Assembly (NCBI GenBank): GCA_017547525.1
Contig: JAFYPL010000031.1
Location: 1-51,299, forward strand
Length of the DNA: 51,299 nucleotides
DNA from: Oscillospiraceae bacterium
Lineage (GTDB): Bacteria; Bacillota; Clostridia; Oscillospirales; Ruminococcaceae
Direction: 5' to 3'
Below are positions 23,319 through 32,204 of this stretch, one piece after another; positions within the stretch are counted from its first letter, which is position 1, and each line of letters begins with the position of its first letter. The notes beneath the pieces are model-generated. The model searched no databases. It saw only the letters and a list, made by a program, of their open reading frames with translations, and was not told the origin of the DNA. The position numbers and the translations under genes were made by a program.

Positions 23319-24326
23319 ATGATAAGGATTTCATTTTTAATAGCAGGAGTTTTAGCTTTTCTTATAACTGCTGTAAGCGGTTTTGTACTTATACCATGGC
23401 TGAAAAGACTTAAATTCGGCCAGACAATCAAAGAAATAGGTCCTACATGGCATCAGAATAAACAGGGTACACCTACGATGGGCGGACTTATGTTCTATCT
23501 GGGTAGCCTTATAGGTATCTGTGCAGGCTTGTCAGTAATGATGAAGGAACTGCAGACAATATCCGGTGTGGTATATACAAATCACATTATCAGCCTGTGC
23601 ATCAGTATGGCTACAGCGCTGGGTTTTGGTTTTATCGGTTTTGTTGATGACTATATCAAAGTGGTTAAAAAACGTAACCTTGGTCTTAAAGCTGCATACA
23701 AAGTATTCGGTCAGATTTTTGTTACAGCAGCTTTCCTTTATGGTCAGTACTACATTGGCCATATTTCTACATATATCCAGATTCCTCTGCTGAACGTAGG
23801 TTTTGAGCTGGGCTACTGGTACTATGTAATAGCATTTCTGGGTATAATCTTTATGGTTAACGCAGTTAACCTCACAGACGGTATTGATGGTCTGTGTTCA
23901 TCTGTAAGCTTTGTGGTAGCGCTTGGTTTTATGTTTATTTCTGCAGCTTACGGATATTATACAAATGCACTGTTCAGCATAGCTGTAGCAGGTGCGTGTG
24001 CAGGTTTCCTCGCATGGAATTTCTATCCTGCAAAAGTATTCATGGGCGATACAGGCAGCATGTTCCTTGGCGGCGCGGTAGTTGCCATGGCATGGGCTGT
24101 TAACCGTCCTGAACTGCTTCTCTTTATGGGTGTTATCTACACCTGTGAAGCAATGAGTGTGGTTATTCAGGTATTGTACTTCAAAGCTACACACGGCAAA
24201 AGAATTTTCAAAATGAGCCCTATTCACCACCATTATGAAATGTCCGGCTGGAGCGAAGTAAAAATCGTTTCTGTTTTCAGCGTTGTGCGGGCAATTTTCG
24301 TAGTACTGGGCTGCATGGGATTCTGA
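23319..24326 (+). CDS. mraY: Phospho-MurNAc-pentapeptide transferase MraY
   Basis: A 335-residue integral membrane enzyme transferring phospho-MurNAc-pentapeptide to undecaprenyl phosphate, making lipid I. About ten membrane segments are visible. GFVDDYIKV holds the Asp pair, NLTDGIDGL is the nucleotide-site motif, and MSPIHHHYEM is the His-rich loop. The length fits. In most bacteria murD follows; here ftsW follows directly after ~30 nt. Confidence 0.96.
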   Translation: MIRISFLIAGVLAFLITAVSGFVLIPWLKRLKFGQTIKEIGPTWHQNKQGTPTMGGLMFYLGSLIGICAGLSVMMKELQTISGVVYTNHIISLCISMATALGFGFIGFVDDYIKVVKKRNLGLKAAYKVFGQIFVTAAFLYGQYYIGHISTYIQIPLLNVGFELGYWYYVIAFLGIIFMVNAVNLTDGIDGLCSSVSFVVALGFMFISAAYGYYTNALFSIAVAGACAGFLAWNFYPAKVFMGDTGSMFLGGAVVAMAWAVNRPELLLFMGVIYTCEAMSVVIQVLYFKATHGKRIFKMSPIHHHYEMSGWSEVKIVSVFSVVRAIFVVLGCMGF

Positions 24327-24355
24327 TCTATAAATATTGAAATGAGGTTTTGACT

Positions 24356-25543
24356 TTGGCGGGTAATGCAAAAGAAAAAACAAAATTTAATATAAAACAG
24401 AAACTGGGCAGATTTATCCGCTTTACCGAAAAAGGCACTCACATTGACCTGCCGCTGCTGCTGATAACTTTTGTGTTGCTGGCATTTGGTCTGGTTATGC
24501 TTTACTCAGCCAGCTATGTTGTAGGTATATACAAGTTTAAAGGGGACAGTCTGCACTATATAAAGGACCAGGTGGTTTTTGCAGTGTTTGGAACAGGTGT
24601 TATGTTTTTTGCCTCAAAGGTGGATTATCACATCCTACGCCGTTATGCACTTACATTGCTTATTGTTGTTTATGCTTTTCTTGGCCTGGCTCTTGTCATG
24701 CCTGAATACAATGGCTGTCATCGTTGGATTACCATTCCTGGTGTTATCACTTTCCAGCCTTCTGAATTTGCAAAATTTGCAGTAATATTGCTGTTTGCCA
24801 GCATGATAGACCGGCACTATGACAAAATGAAAACCTTTAAATATGGTGTTATGCCGTTTATCGTCATACTTGGTACCATTGCTGGTCTGTTGTTTCTGGA
24901 ACCGCATCTGTCAGCCATTGTTATCACCTGCGGTGTAGGTGTAATAATGATGTTTATCGGTGGTACGGATGTTAAATGGTTTTTTGCCGGCGCTGGTATA
25001 GTTGTGTTATCTGCAATAGCTGCTGCAATTATGATGCCGGAAAAAGTGGCGCATGTTATGCCTCGTATTGAAGCATGGCTCAATCCTGAAGCTGATACAA
25101 CCGACACTGGTTATCAGACCTATCAGAGTATATTGGCCATAGGTTCCGGCGGCCTTTTCGGATTGGGGCTGGGTAACGGCAGACAGAAGCATCTGCATCT
25201 GCCAGAACCACAGAACGACTTTATATTCGCAGTAGTATGTGAAGAACTGGGCTTTATCGGTGGTATGATGGTTATCATACTTTTCATTATGCTTTTTATC
25301 CGTGGTATTTATATCGCCACAAGAGCAAAAGATAAATTTGGCGCGATGCTGGCAATAGGCATTATTACGCAGATTGCCCTGCAGGCGTTTCTTAACGTAG
25401 GGGTTGCTACCGGTACCCTGCCAAATACTGGTATTTCTCTTCCGTTCTTTTCCGAAGGCGGTACATCACTGGTAGTGCTTATGGCCGAAATGGGCGTGGT
25501 ACTGTCGGTTTCAAGATATGCTAATTTAGATAAAGGTGATTAA
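24356..25543 (+). CDS. ftsW: FtsW/SpoVE-type peptidoglycan polymerase
   Basis: A ~395-residue SEDS-family glycosyltransferase that polymerises lipid II at the septum with the class B PBP. It has about ten membrane segments. ITFVLLAFGLVMLYSASY begins the first segment, PSEFAKFAVILLFA is a family block, and AIGSGGLFGLGLGNGRQKHL and PEPQNDFIFAVVCEELGFIG carry the conserved external loop. There is no ATG near the start; TTG 24356 is preferred because TGAGG lies 8 nt upstream (TTG 24350 is too close). It overlaps murG's ribosome site. Confidence 0.92.
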   Translation: MAGNAKEKTKFNIKQKLGRFIRFTEKGTHIDLPLLLITFVLLAFGLVMLYSASYVVGIYKFKGDSLHYIKDQVVFAVFGTGVMFFASKVDYHILRRYALTLLIVVYAFLGLALVMPEYNGCHRWITIPGVITFQPSEFAKFAVILLFASMIDRHYDKMKTFKYGVMPFIVILGTIAGLLFLEPHLSAIVITCGVGVIMMFIGGTDVKWFFAGAGIVVLSAIAAAIMMPEKVAHVMPRIEAWLNPEADTTDTGYQTYQSILAIGSGGLFGLGLGNGRQKHLHLPEPQNDFIFAVVCEELGFIGGMMVIILFIMLFIRGIYIATRAKDKFGAMLAIGIITQIALQAFLNVGVATGTLPNTGISLPFFSEGGTSLVVLMAEMGVVLSVSRYANLDKGD

Positions 25544-25544
25544 T

Positions 25545-26651
25545 ATGAAAGTAATAATTGCTGCAGGTGGCACAGCTGGTCACATCAACCCTGGTCTGGC
25601 AATTGCACAGCATATAAAAACAAAACATCCTGATGCAGAAATTATGTTTGTAGGCCGTAAATCCGGCATGGAATACGGTCTTGTGACAAAAGCTGGTTAT
25701 TCTTTTGCACATATGGAAGTAACCGGTTTTCAGCGCAGACTTAATCTGAACAATATAAAAAGAAACCTTATAACAGTTAAAAATCTGATGACAGCCAGTG
25801 CGAAAGCAAAAAAAATCATCAAAGATTTTGGTCCTGACCTTGTTATAGGTACAGGCGGCTATGTATGCGGCCCTATCGTATTACAGGCTGCAAAAATGGG
25901 CATAAAAACAGCTATTCACGAACAGAATGCTTTCCCGGGTGTAACCAATAAACTGCTGTCCAAATCTGTGGACTATGTATTTATAGCTACAGAAAAAGCA
26001 GCAAAATATATGGCACATCCTGAAAAATGTATCCTTTGCGGTAACCCTGTAAGAGAAGAAGTACAGGCTGTGGATGTGGCAGAAAGCCGCAGACGGCTGG
26101 GAGTGGAAGGCAAAACGGTATTACTGTCATTTGGCGGTTCACTGGGCGCTATGGCTGTAAACAATGCCATGAAAAATCTGGTCGTACATAACCGTGATCG
26201 TAAAGACGTGGTACATTATCACGTGGTAGGTCGTTATGATGAAGGCGAGTTTGAAGCTTTCCTCAAAGAAAACAATATAGAACAGTCAGAAAATCTGCAG
26301 GTGTTCGAGTACCTGTATGATATTCCTAAATATATGGCTGCGGCAGATATTATCATCAGCCGTTGTGGTGCTCTTACCATTGCGGAAATCGCATGTATCG
26401 GTAAAGCATCCATACTTATACCATCTCCAAATGTGGCGGAAAATCACCAATTCCATAACGGTAAGGTCCTGTCCGACATAGGTGCCGCCATTCTCATAGA
26501 AGAAAAAGATCTGAATAAAGAATCCATAACTGAAGCTTTCGATGCGCTGTACAGCGATAAAACCCGTACAGAACAGATGGGCCAGACTGCAAAAACAGTG
26601 TGGCGGGCTGATTGTCTGGATATCATTTACTCTAATCTTTTTTCTGAATAA
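25545..26651 (+). CDS. murG: UDP-GlcNAc:lipid I N-acetylglucosaminyltransferase MurG
   Basis: A 368-residue GT28 enzyme that converts lipid I to lipid II at the inner membrane face. AAGGTAGHINPGLAIA is the N-terminal Gly-rich lipid-I-binding loop, GTGGYVCGPIV and HEQNAFPG follow, and the C-terminal domain has FGGSLGAMAVN, SRCGALTIAEI and PNVAENHQ. ATG 25545 lies one base after the ftsW stop, with AAAGGTGAT as ribosome site. Confidence 0.97.
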   Translation: MKVIIAAGGTAGHINPGLAIAQHIKTKHPDAEIMFVGRKSGMEYGLVTKAGYSFAHMEVTGFQRRLNLNNIKRNLITVKNLMTASAKAKKIIKDFGPDLVIGTGGYVCGPIVLQAAKMGIKTAIHEQNAFPGVTNKLLSKSVDYVFIATEKAAKYMAHPEKCILCGNPVREEVQAVDVAESRRRLGVEGKTVLLSFGGSLGAMAVNNAMKNLVVHNRDRKDVVHYHVVGRYDEGEFEAFLKENNIEQSENLQVFEYLYDIPKYMAAADIIISRCGALTIAEIACIGKASILIPSPNVAENHQFHNGKVLSDIGAAILIEEKDLNKESITEAFDALYSDKTRTEQMGQTAKTVWRADCLDIIYSNLFSE

Positions 26652-26665
26652 ACAGGACGGATATT

Positions 26666-27577
26666 TTGGATAAAAAACAGACACCAAGAAAACGAAATCA
26701 TTACACACATGCACAAAAGACGGGCGCAAAGCGGCCGTCTGATGCTGTTTACAGTGCTAATGGTAAATTTATACAGTATCCTGGCACACAGTCTGCGGCG
26801 ACCACTGCGAGAAAGAGAAATCTCAAACGCCCTCAGACTCGGGAAGAAATGCAACGAAAAAGCAGAAAAACAATACGACGGCAGCGTAACCGCTATCGCC
26901 TGGTGACCTTTTTTCTGGTAACTATCCTTCTGGCAATATGTCTGTTCATATCTCTGAAAGTACTGTTTATAGTTCACAGTGTTGAATCTGTAGGCAGTGA
27001 AAGATATGACCGGGAAGAAATAGTTGCTTTCTGTGCAATCCCTATGGAAGAAAATATTTTTTCCATAGACACGGAGGCTTTGGAAACTGCATTATATGAA
27101 AACTTTACTTATGTGGAAAACGCGAAAGTACAGCGCAAACTTCCAGATAAAATTCTAATTACAGTTACTGACAGTATACCTACTTACTATTCAGAAAATC
27201 TGGATGGTTTACTTTCTACATACACCATCTACTCACAGAATTTCAAAAAGCTTACAGTACAGGCGGCTGCACCAAATGGCCTTATGGGGCTGGATTGTGA
27301 TTTATCAGATGAATCTATACACCGGATTATCAATCAGATGATAGATATTCTTGATAAAAACGGGTATGCCGGTGTAACTGGTCTGCAGGTGAAGTCTTCC
27401 AGCGATATCAACGTAATATATGACGGCAGAATCACTGTAAAGGCGGGCACTATGCTGTATATTGAGTATAAAATGAAGATGGCATTCCATGTAATAAACA
27501 GTGAACTTTCTGCTACGGACAAAGGTGTTATAGATTGCACTCAGGCAGGCAGCGCTGTTTTCAAACCACAGTACTGA
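26666..27577 (+). CDS. ftsQ: FtsQ/DivIB division protein
   Basis: A 303-residue bitopic protein. A long Lys/Arg-rich cytoplasmic part (1-75) precedes one membrane segment (about 80-102, FFLVTILLAICLFISLKVL) and a POTRA domain starting near VHSVESVGSERYDREEI. The region YVENAKVQRKLPDKILITV is the usual POTRA end. It scaffolds FtsL/FtsB at the septum. The start is TTG 26666 after AGGACGG. Position between murG and ftsZ supports the call. Confidence 0.88.
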   Translation: MDKKQTPRKRNHYTHAQKTGAKRPSDAVYSANGKFIQYPGTQSAATTARKRNLKRPQTREEMQRKSRKTIRRQRNRYRLVTFFLVTILLAICLFISLKVLFIVHSVESVGSERYDREEIVAFCAIPMEENIFSIDTEALETALYENFTYVENAKVQRKLPDKILITVTDSIPTYYSENLDGLLSTYTIYSQNFKKLTVQAAAPNGLMGLDCDLSDESIHRIINQMIDILDKNGYAGVTGLQVKSSSDINVIYDGRITVKAGTMLYIEYKMKMAFHVINSELSATDKGVIDCTQAGSAVFKPQY

Positions 27578-27614
27578 CATTATATTTATGGCGTCAAATA
27601 CTGCTAAAAAATGA

Positions 27615-27643
27615 TTGAAATAGAAATTGAAATTTGTTATGAT
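27615..27643 (+). promoter_or_regulatory. Internal promoter for ftsZ
   Basis: -35 TTGAAA (27615-27620), 17-bp spacer, -10 TATGAT (27638-27643), overlapping an alternative TATAAT at 27644. It gives an ~85-nt leader before ATG 27737. Confidence 0.5.
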
Positions 27644-27663
27644 ATAATAAATATAGTATATTA

Positions 27664-27694
27664 AAATAGGGGTAGGTATACCCTTATCCTATTT
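27664..27694 (+). promoter_or_regulatory. Hairpin in the ftsZ leader
   Basis: AAATAGG (27664-27670) and CCTATTT (27688-27694) enclose GGGTA/TACCC, making a two-part stem just before ftsZ. It may tune translation or end upstream transcripts; the T content after it is modest. Confidence 0.4.
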
Positions 27695-27736
27695 GTATTT
27701 TATATAGTAAATAACCGAATGTGGAGGAATATAAAA

Positions 27737-28873
27737 ATGAGCTTTTACCTGGATGAAGAAATGCGGAATATCACCAATATCAAAGTTATCGGTGTTGGCG
27801 GCGGTGGCTGTAACGCAGTAAACAGAATGATCGTTTCAGGCCTCAAAGGCGTTGAATTTATAGCAATGAATACAGATGCACAGGCTCTGCTGGCATCTAA
27901 AGCAACTCATAAAGTACAGCTGGGCGCTAAACTGACTAAAGGTCGTGGCGCAGGTGCAGACCCAGATATCGGTCAGCGTGCAGCAGAAGAAAGCCGTGAT
28001 GAAATTGCAGCAGCACTGAAAGGCTGCCAGATGGTATTTATCACAGCTGGTATGGGCGGCGGCACAGGTACAGGTGCGGCACCTATCGTAGCTGAAGTAG
28101 CAAAAGAACAGGGTATCCTGACAGTTGGTATTGTTACAAAACCATTTACATTTGAAGGCAAAAGAAAAATGACTACAGCTCTCAACGGTATTTCTAACCT
28201 GCTGAGAAACGTGGACAGCCTTATTGTTGTACCTAATGAAAGACTGAAATATGTGACAGAAGAAAAAATCACTATGATCAACGCTTTCGAAATCGCTGAC
28301 AGCGTGCTGAAACAGGGTGTTGAATCCGTTTCCGAACTGATCAATGACCACGCATTCATGAACCTTGACTTTGCGGACATCCGTACAGTTATGAAAGATG
28401 CAGGCTATGCACATATGGGCGTAGGTCAGGCAACAGGTGAAAACAAAGCAAGCGAAGCTGCACAGAGAGCTATCGAATCCCCACTGCTGGAAACATCTAT
28501 CGACCAGGCACGTGGTGTTATCCTGTCATTTATCTCCTCACCAGATATCGCTCTGGATGAAGTAGATGAAGCAGCATCTATGGTTACAAGCTCAGCTGAC
28601 CCTGATGCAAACGTTATCTGGGGTATCTCTTTCGATACAAACATGGTGGATACAATGAAAGTTACTGTTGTTGCTACAGGTTTTGATGCGCCTGCAGTTA
28701 CACAGCCACCAAAAGAAAAATCTGTTATCAATACAAGGGAAGAAATGGGCCTGAAAAAAGAAGATAACTGGTTTGACAGAAACGATAACAAAGGTCTTAT
28801 GAGCAATGAAGAAGACGATAAATATCTTGATGATGTTATCGCCATACTCAAGAAAAACAGTGGCAGATTTTAA
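27737..28873 (+). CDS. ftsZ: Cell division GTPase FtsZ
   Basis: A 378-residue tubulin-like GTPase that forms the Z-ring. GVGGGGCNAVNRMI binds nucleotide, GGGTGTGAAPIVAEVAKE is the tubulin signature, and VDSLIVVPNERL and NLDFADIRTVM are family blocks. The C-terminal linker is short and the end reads YLDDVIAILKKNSGRF. The conserved tail peptide (D-I-P-x-F-L-R) seems altered, with Ile where Pro is usual. ATG 27737 follows TGGAGGAATAT. No ftsA lies upstream; the gene has its own promoter region. Confidence 0.97.
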   Translation: MSFYLDEEMRNITNIKVIGVGGGGCNAVNRMIVSGLKGVEFIAMNTDAQALLASKATHKVQLGAKLTKGRGAGADPDIGQRAAEESRDEIAAALKGCQMVFITAGMGGGTGTGAAPIVAEVAKEQGILTVGIVTKPFTFEGKRKMTTALNGISNLLRNVDSLIVVPNERLKYVTEEKITMINAFEIADSVLKQGVESVSELINDHAFMNLDFADIRTVMKDAGYAHMGVGQATGENKASEAAQRAIESPLLETSIDQARGVILSFISSPDIALDEVDEAASMVTSSADPDANVIWGISFDTNMVDTMKVTVVATGFDAPAVTQPPKEKSVINTREEMGLKKEDNWFDRNDNKGLMSNEEDDKYLDDVIAILKKNSGRF

Positions 28874-28907
28874 TTAATAATTTAATACAGATATAGGAGG
28901 AAAGTCT

Positions 28908-29681
28908 ATGGCAGTTCTCGATACGGAAAAAATGTACCATATAGCATTATCTAAGGAAGATATTGAAGGTGCGAAGTATGCAATTATACCAGGTGACCCT
29001 GGTCGTGTGCCTAAAATAGCGGCTTTTCTCCAGAATTCCCGCCAGTTGGCATATAACAGGGAATATAACAGTTATATAGGCGAATTGAATGGTGAAAAAG
29101 TACTGTGTGTTTCTACTGGTATCGGTGGTCCGTCTGCATCTATCTGTGTGGAAGAGTTGCATCAGCTGGGTGTGGAAAACTTTATACGTGTAGGTACTTG
29201 CGGTGGCATGGATATGAAAGTGCTGCCTGGTGACAATATTGTTGTTACAGGCGCTATCAGAATGGAAGGCACCAGCAAAGAGTACCTGCCTATAGAATTC
29301 CCTGCAGTTGCCGATTTGGATATCACAGTGGCACTTCGTGATGCGGCCAGAAAACTGGGACTTAACTATCACACAGGCGTAGTACAGTGTAAAGACAGCT
29401 TTTACGGTCAGCACTCACCATCCCGTATGCCAGTATCATATGAACTGGAAAACAAATGGCAGGCATGGCTTCGTGGTGGCTGTCTGGGCAGTGAAATGGA
29501 ATCTGCAGCGCTGTTTACAGTGTGTGCCGCTCTTGGTGTAAAAGCCGGTGCCGTAATGTACTGTGTATGGAATCAGGAACGTGCAAGTGCCGGATTTGTC
29601 GAAGAAAAACAGCATGACACCGAAGCTGCTATCAGAATAGCTATTGAAGCGCTGAAAACTCTTATAGGCGAAAAAAAGTAA
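28908..29681 (+). CDS. udp: Uridine phosphorylase
   Basis: A 257-residue nucleoside phosphorylase of the NP-I family, cleaving uridine with phosphate to uracil and ribose-1-phosphate. AIIPGDPGRVPKIA is the phosphate-binding start, STGIGGPSASICVEEL follows, CKDSFYGQHSPSRMPV is characteristic of uridine phosphorylase, and GSEMESAALF binds the ribose. TAGGAGGAAAG precedes ATG 28908. It sits 34 bp after ftsZ and may read through from it. Confidence 0.93.
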   Translation: MAVLDTEKMYHIALSKEDIEGAKYAIIPGDPGRVPKIAAFLQNSRQLAYNREYNSYIGELNGEKVLCVSTGIGGPSASICVEELHQLGVENFIRVGTCGGMDMKVLPGDNIVVTGAIRMEGTSKEYLPIEFPAVADLDITVALRDAARKLGLNYHTGVVQCKDSFYGQHSPSRMPVSYELENKWQAWLRGGCLGSEMESAALFTVCAALGVKAGAVMYCVWNQERASAGFVEEKQHDTEAAIRIAIEALKTLIGEKK

Positions 29682-29722
29682 TAATAAATGTAAGGTAAAA
29701 GAGATATTCTCAAGAGGAAATC

Positions 29723-30520
29723 ATGGAAAACGTATTATTCAGACAGACTCTGCGTGGTTTTGACCGTCAGCAGGTGCTGGAATATATAGATAATCTGTCT
29801 GCACAGATGTCACAGCAGGCAGAAGACTATACAAATATTCAGAAAGATCTGGAGGCTGAAATTCAGTCTCTGTCGTTGCGGCTGTCTGAAAATAAAGGCA
29901 ATCTGGATATTTCTCAGGAACTTTCTGCAAAACTTCAGACAGAACTGGATGAAATTAAACAGAATAACTTTGAACTGAAAAGACAGATAAATACATATCG
30001 CAATATTATTCAGGAAAAAGACAGGGAAATCTCTGAGATAAAAATCAATTATGGGCAGTTATCTGAACATAACGACCAGCTGGAAACAGAAAATGCACAG
30101 TGGAAAGCCAGACAGGATGAAATTGCAGCCTGCATGGTAGAAGCAAATTTACGTGCAAAACAGATTATAAATCAGGCTACAGCTGAAGCACATCAGAAGA
30201 AGGCAGAGTTTGATGCAAATGCCGCGGATCTCATGGGTAAAGTGGCCGATGTAAAGGGTGAAATTTCCCGTCTGGAACGGCAGCTGGAAGATTCTTTTGC
30301 AAAACTGACTGACGCTATGGAAAAAATGGATAAAGCCAGCACTGTAATCGAAGCGCAGGTGAAAGAATATCGTACAGAAGTATCCAAAATGGATGATTTT
30401 CCACCTGTTACTTATCGGGAAACATACCCAACAGAAAAAATAGTAAAAGCTAAAGCATTACCAAAGAAAACACTGACAGACAGTGTTCTTGATACAATAT
30501 CAAAACTTCTGGAAAAATAA
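29723..30520 (+). CDS. DivIVA-domain coiled-coil protein
   Basis: A 265-residue protein with a DivIVA-like N-terminus (FRQTLRGFDRQQVLEYIDNL, where the RG-F-D pattern matches the family's membrane-binding end) and long coiled coils over about 25-220. The C-terminal ~40 residues are Lys/Pro-rich. It probably localises at septa or poles and organises division or cell-wall partners; the position just after ftsZ fits. No membrane segment. GAGGAAATC precedes ATG 29723. It could also be a GpsB-like paralogue, but it is longer than those. Confidence 0.82.
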   Translation: MENVLFRQTLRGFDRQQVLEYIDNLSAQMSQQAEDYTNIQKDLEAEIQSLSLRLSENKGNLDISQELSAKLQTELDEIKQNNFELKRQINTYRNIIQEKDREISEIKINYGQLSEHNDQLETENAQWKARQDEIAACMVEANLRAKQIINQATAEAHQKKAEFDANAADLMGKVADVKGEISRLERQLEDSFAKLTDAMEKMDKASTVIEAQVKEYRTEVSKMDDFPPVTYRETYPTEKIVKAKALPKKTLTDSVLDTISKLLEK

Positions 30521-30531
30521 GGAGAAATACC

Positions 30532-30843
30532 ATGACTATTGAAATTACAAAAGAAAACTTTGAAGAAGTTGTCCTTAAAAATGAACTCCCTGTACTGGTA
30601 GACTTCTGGGCTACATGGTGTGGTCCTTGCAAAATGATTGGTCCACTGGTTGAACAGCTTAGCGAAGAAATGGCTGGTAAAGCTGTTTTCGGCAAAGTAA
30701 ATGTAGACAAACAGCCAGAACTGGCAATGCAGTTCCAGGTTATGAGTATCCCAACTCTTCTGGTATTTAAAAACGGTGAAGTAGCAAATAAACGCATCGG
30801 CTTTATGCCAAAAGAAAAAATTGCTGAAATGCTGGCAGAATAA
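30532..30843 (+). CDS. trxA: Thioredoxin
   Basis: A 103-residue thioredoxin, a cytoplasmic disulfide reductase. The active site is FWATWCGPCKM, followed by VNVDKQPELAMQFQVMSIPT with the cis-Pro in SIPT and a typical LVFKNGE strand. AAGGAGAAATACC precedes ATG 30532, 11 nt after the DivIVA-like gene; the two are probably co-transcribed. A strong terminator follows. Confidence 0.96.
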   Translation: MTIEITKENFEEVVLKNELPVLVDFWATWCGPCKMIGPLVEQLSEEMAGKAVFGKVNVDKQPELAMQFQVMSIPTLLVFKNGEVANKRIGFMPKEKIAEMLAE

Positions 30844-30854
30844 TTAAAAAATGT

Positions 30855-30885
30855 AAACCGCTGTGATTTTCCACAGCGGTTTTTA
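30855..30885 (+). terminator. Terminator after trxA
   Basis: AAACCGCTGTG (30855-30865) and CACAGCGGTTT (30872-30882), an 11-bp stem followed by T residues. Confidence 0.92.
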
Positions 30886-30951
30886 TATAAGTGCAGACTT
30901 TAGTTACTGTCATATTCAATAAGTATAGTCTGTACTGTATGATCGAATTAC

Positions 30952-31053
30952 TTATTTGGATTTTTTATTTTCCTGCTGATTTTTCTGATTCTGCTGACGA
31001 TTTTCCTGTTTGTTCTGCTGATTTGTGTTTTTTCTGTTGTTTTCTTTTGCCAT
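30952..31053 (-). CDS. 33-residue Asn/Gln/Lys-rich small protein
   Basis: A tiny ORF starting MAKENNRKNTNQQNK and ending QQENKKSK, made almost only of N, Q, K, E and R. It has an excellent ribosome site (AAAGGAG, 7 nt before ATG 31053), a strong argument that it is real. Strongly hydrophilic and basic, it is likely disordered or nucleic-acid-binding; small spore-associated proteins can look like this, but I cannot assign it. It stands alone between the trxA terminator and the divergent yebC gene. The rest of 30886-31227 holds only the yebC promoter. Confidence 0.6.
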   Translation of the reverse strand: MAKENNRKNTNQQNKQENRQQNQKNQQENKKSK

Positions 31054-31135
31054 AGATATCATCTCCTTTCAGAATTAGTATAATCACATCGCTATCTTTT
31101 ATTCACCGGTAAAATTTGTCTTTGGTATACTGTAC

Positions 31136-31164
31136 TTGCAAATATACTAAAAGTATGATAAAAT
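31136..31164 (+). promoter_or_regulatory. Promoter of the YebC-family gene
   Basis: -35 TTGCAA (31136-31141), 17-bp spacer containing ATACTAAAAGTAT, -10 TAAAAT (31159-31164). Confidence 0.55.
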
Positions 31165-31227
31165 AAAATGTGGTTAAAATTTACATGATTTATTTTAAAA
31201 TAAATATATGATTATAGGAGAATTTGT

Positions 31228-31971
31228 ATGTCAGGACATTCAAAATGGAGCACCATCAAAAGAAAAAAAGGTGCTAACGATGCTGCAAGAGCAAAAGTAT
31301 TTACAAAACTGGCAAGAGAAATTTCTGTTGCCGTAAAAGAAGGCGGCGCTGACCCAAACAACAACGCACGTCTGCGTGACCTGCTGGCTAAAGGCCGTGC
31401 TGCAAACGTTCCACAGGATAACCTGCTGAGAGCTATTAAAAAAGCAGGCGACAACGATAAAGAAAACTATGAATCCATCACATACGAAGGTTACGGCAAT
31501 GGCGGTATCGCTGTTATCGTAGAATGTCTGTCTGACAACCGTAACCGTACAGCTTCCAACGTTCGCCACTACTTCGATAAATTCGGCGGTAACCTGGGTA
31601 CAACAGGCTGCGTTTCCTTTATGTTTGAAAATAAAGGTGTTATCGTAGTTGAACAGGAAGAATACGATGAAGAAAAAGTGCTGGAAGACTGCTTTGAAGC
31701 CGGTGCAGCTGATGTTTCTTTCGAAGATGAAGGCATCATCGAAATCACAACAGAAGTTTCTGACCTGTCCAGTGTTGCAGACGCTCTGGAAGGCATGGGT
31801 TACGTGCTGAAACAGCGCGAAGCTGCTATGGTACCAAACAACTACACAAGAATCGACGACCCAGACACACTGAAAAAACTGGCTCTCCTCTTCGACAACC
31901 TTGAAGAAGATGACGACGTGCAGAACGTATGGCATAACCTTGAAAACGGCGAAGATATGCCAGAACTTTAA
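31228..31971 (+). CDS. YebC/PmpR-family protein
   Basis: A 247-residue YebC-family protein. MSGHSKWSTIKRKKGANDAARAKVFTK is reduced here to its core: SGHSKWSTIKRKKGA at the start, then KGRAANVPQDNLLRAIKKA, YEGYGNGGIAVIVECL and FDKFGGNLGTTGCVSFMF. The family is annotated as transcriptional regulators, and some members help ribosomes through proline-rich stretches. This genome encodes Thr-Pro-rich proteins such as the one at 32205. AGGAGAATTTGT precedes ATG 31228. Monocistronic. Confidence 0.94.
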   Translation: MSGHSKWSTIKRKKGANDAARAKVFTKLAREISVAVKEGGADPNNNARLRDLLAKGRAANVPQDNLLRAIKKAGDNDKENYESITYEGYGNGGIAVIVECLSDNRNRTASNVRHYFDKFGGNLGTTGCVSFMFENKGVIVVEQEEYDEEKVLEDCFEAGAADVSFEDEGIIEITTEVSDLSSVADALEGMGYVLKQREAAMVPNNYTRIDDPDTLKKLALLFDNLEEDDDVQNVWHNLENGEDMPEL

Positions 31972-31983
31972 TTGATAATCTGA

Positions 31984-32025
31984 ATTGCTATTTTGTGTTT
32001 TTTATACAAAATAGCAATTTTTATT
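31984..32025 (+). terminator. Terminator of the yebC gene
   Basis: ATTGCTATTTTGT (31984-31996) and ACAAAATAGCAAT (32006-32018), a 13-bp stem, then TTTTTATTTT. Confidence 0.9.
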
Positions 32026-32054
32026 TTACAAACAGGCCGTGATTTGGGATACAC

Positions 32055-32083
32055 TTGAAACTTTTGTGCGTTTACAGTATAAT
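32055..32083 (+). promoter_or_regulatory. Promoter of the PASTA pseudokinase gene
   Basis: -35 TTGAAA (32055-32060), 17-bp spacer, -10 TATAAT (32078-32083). The ~115-nt leader holds a small stem, GGCTTTGC/GCAAGGCC, around 32154-32178. Confidence 0.65.
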
Positions 32084-32204
32084 TAATCAGTGGTAAGACA
32101 ATAATAGGCATAATTGTTTGAATTTTTAATATGATGTAATACATCATTTTTACGGCTTTGCCTCAGTGATGCAAGGCCATATTTGTATGGAAAGGAGGAA
32201 TATT

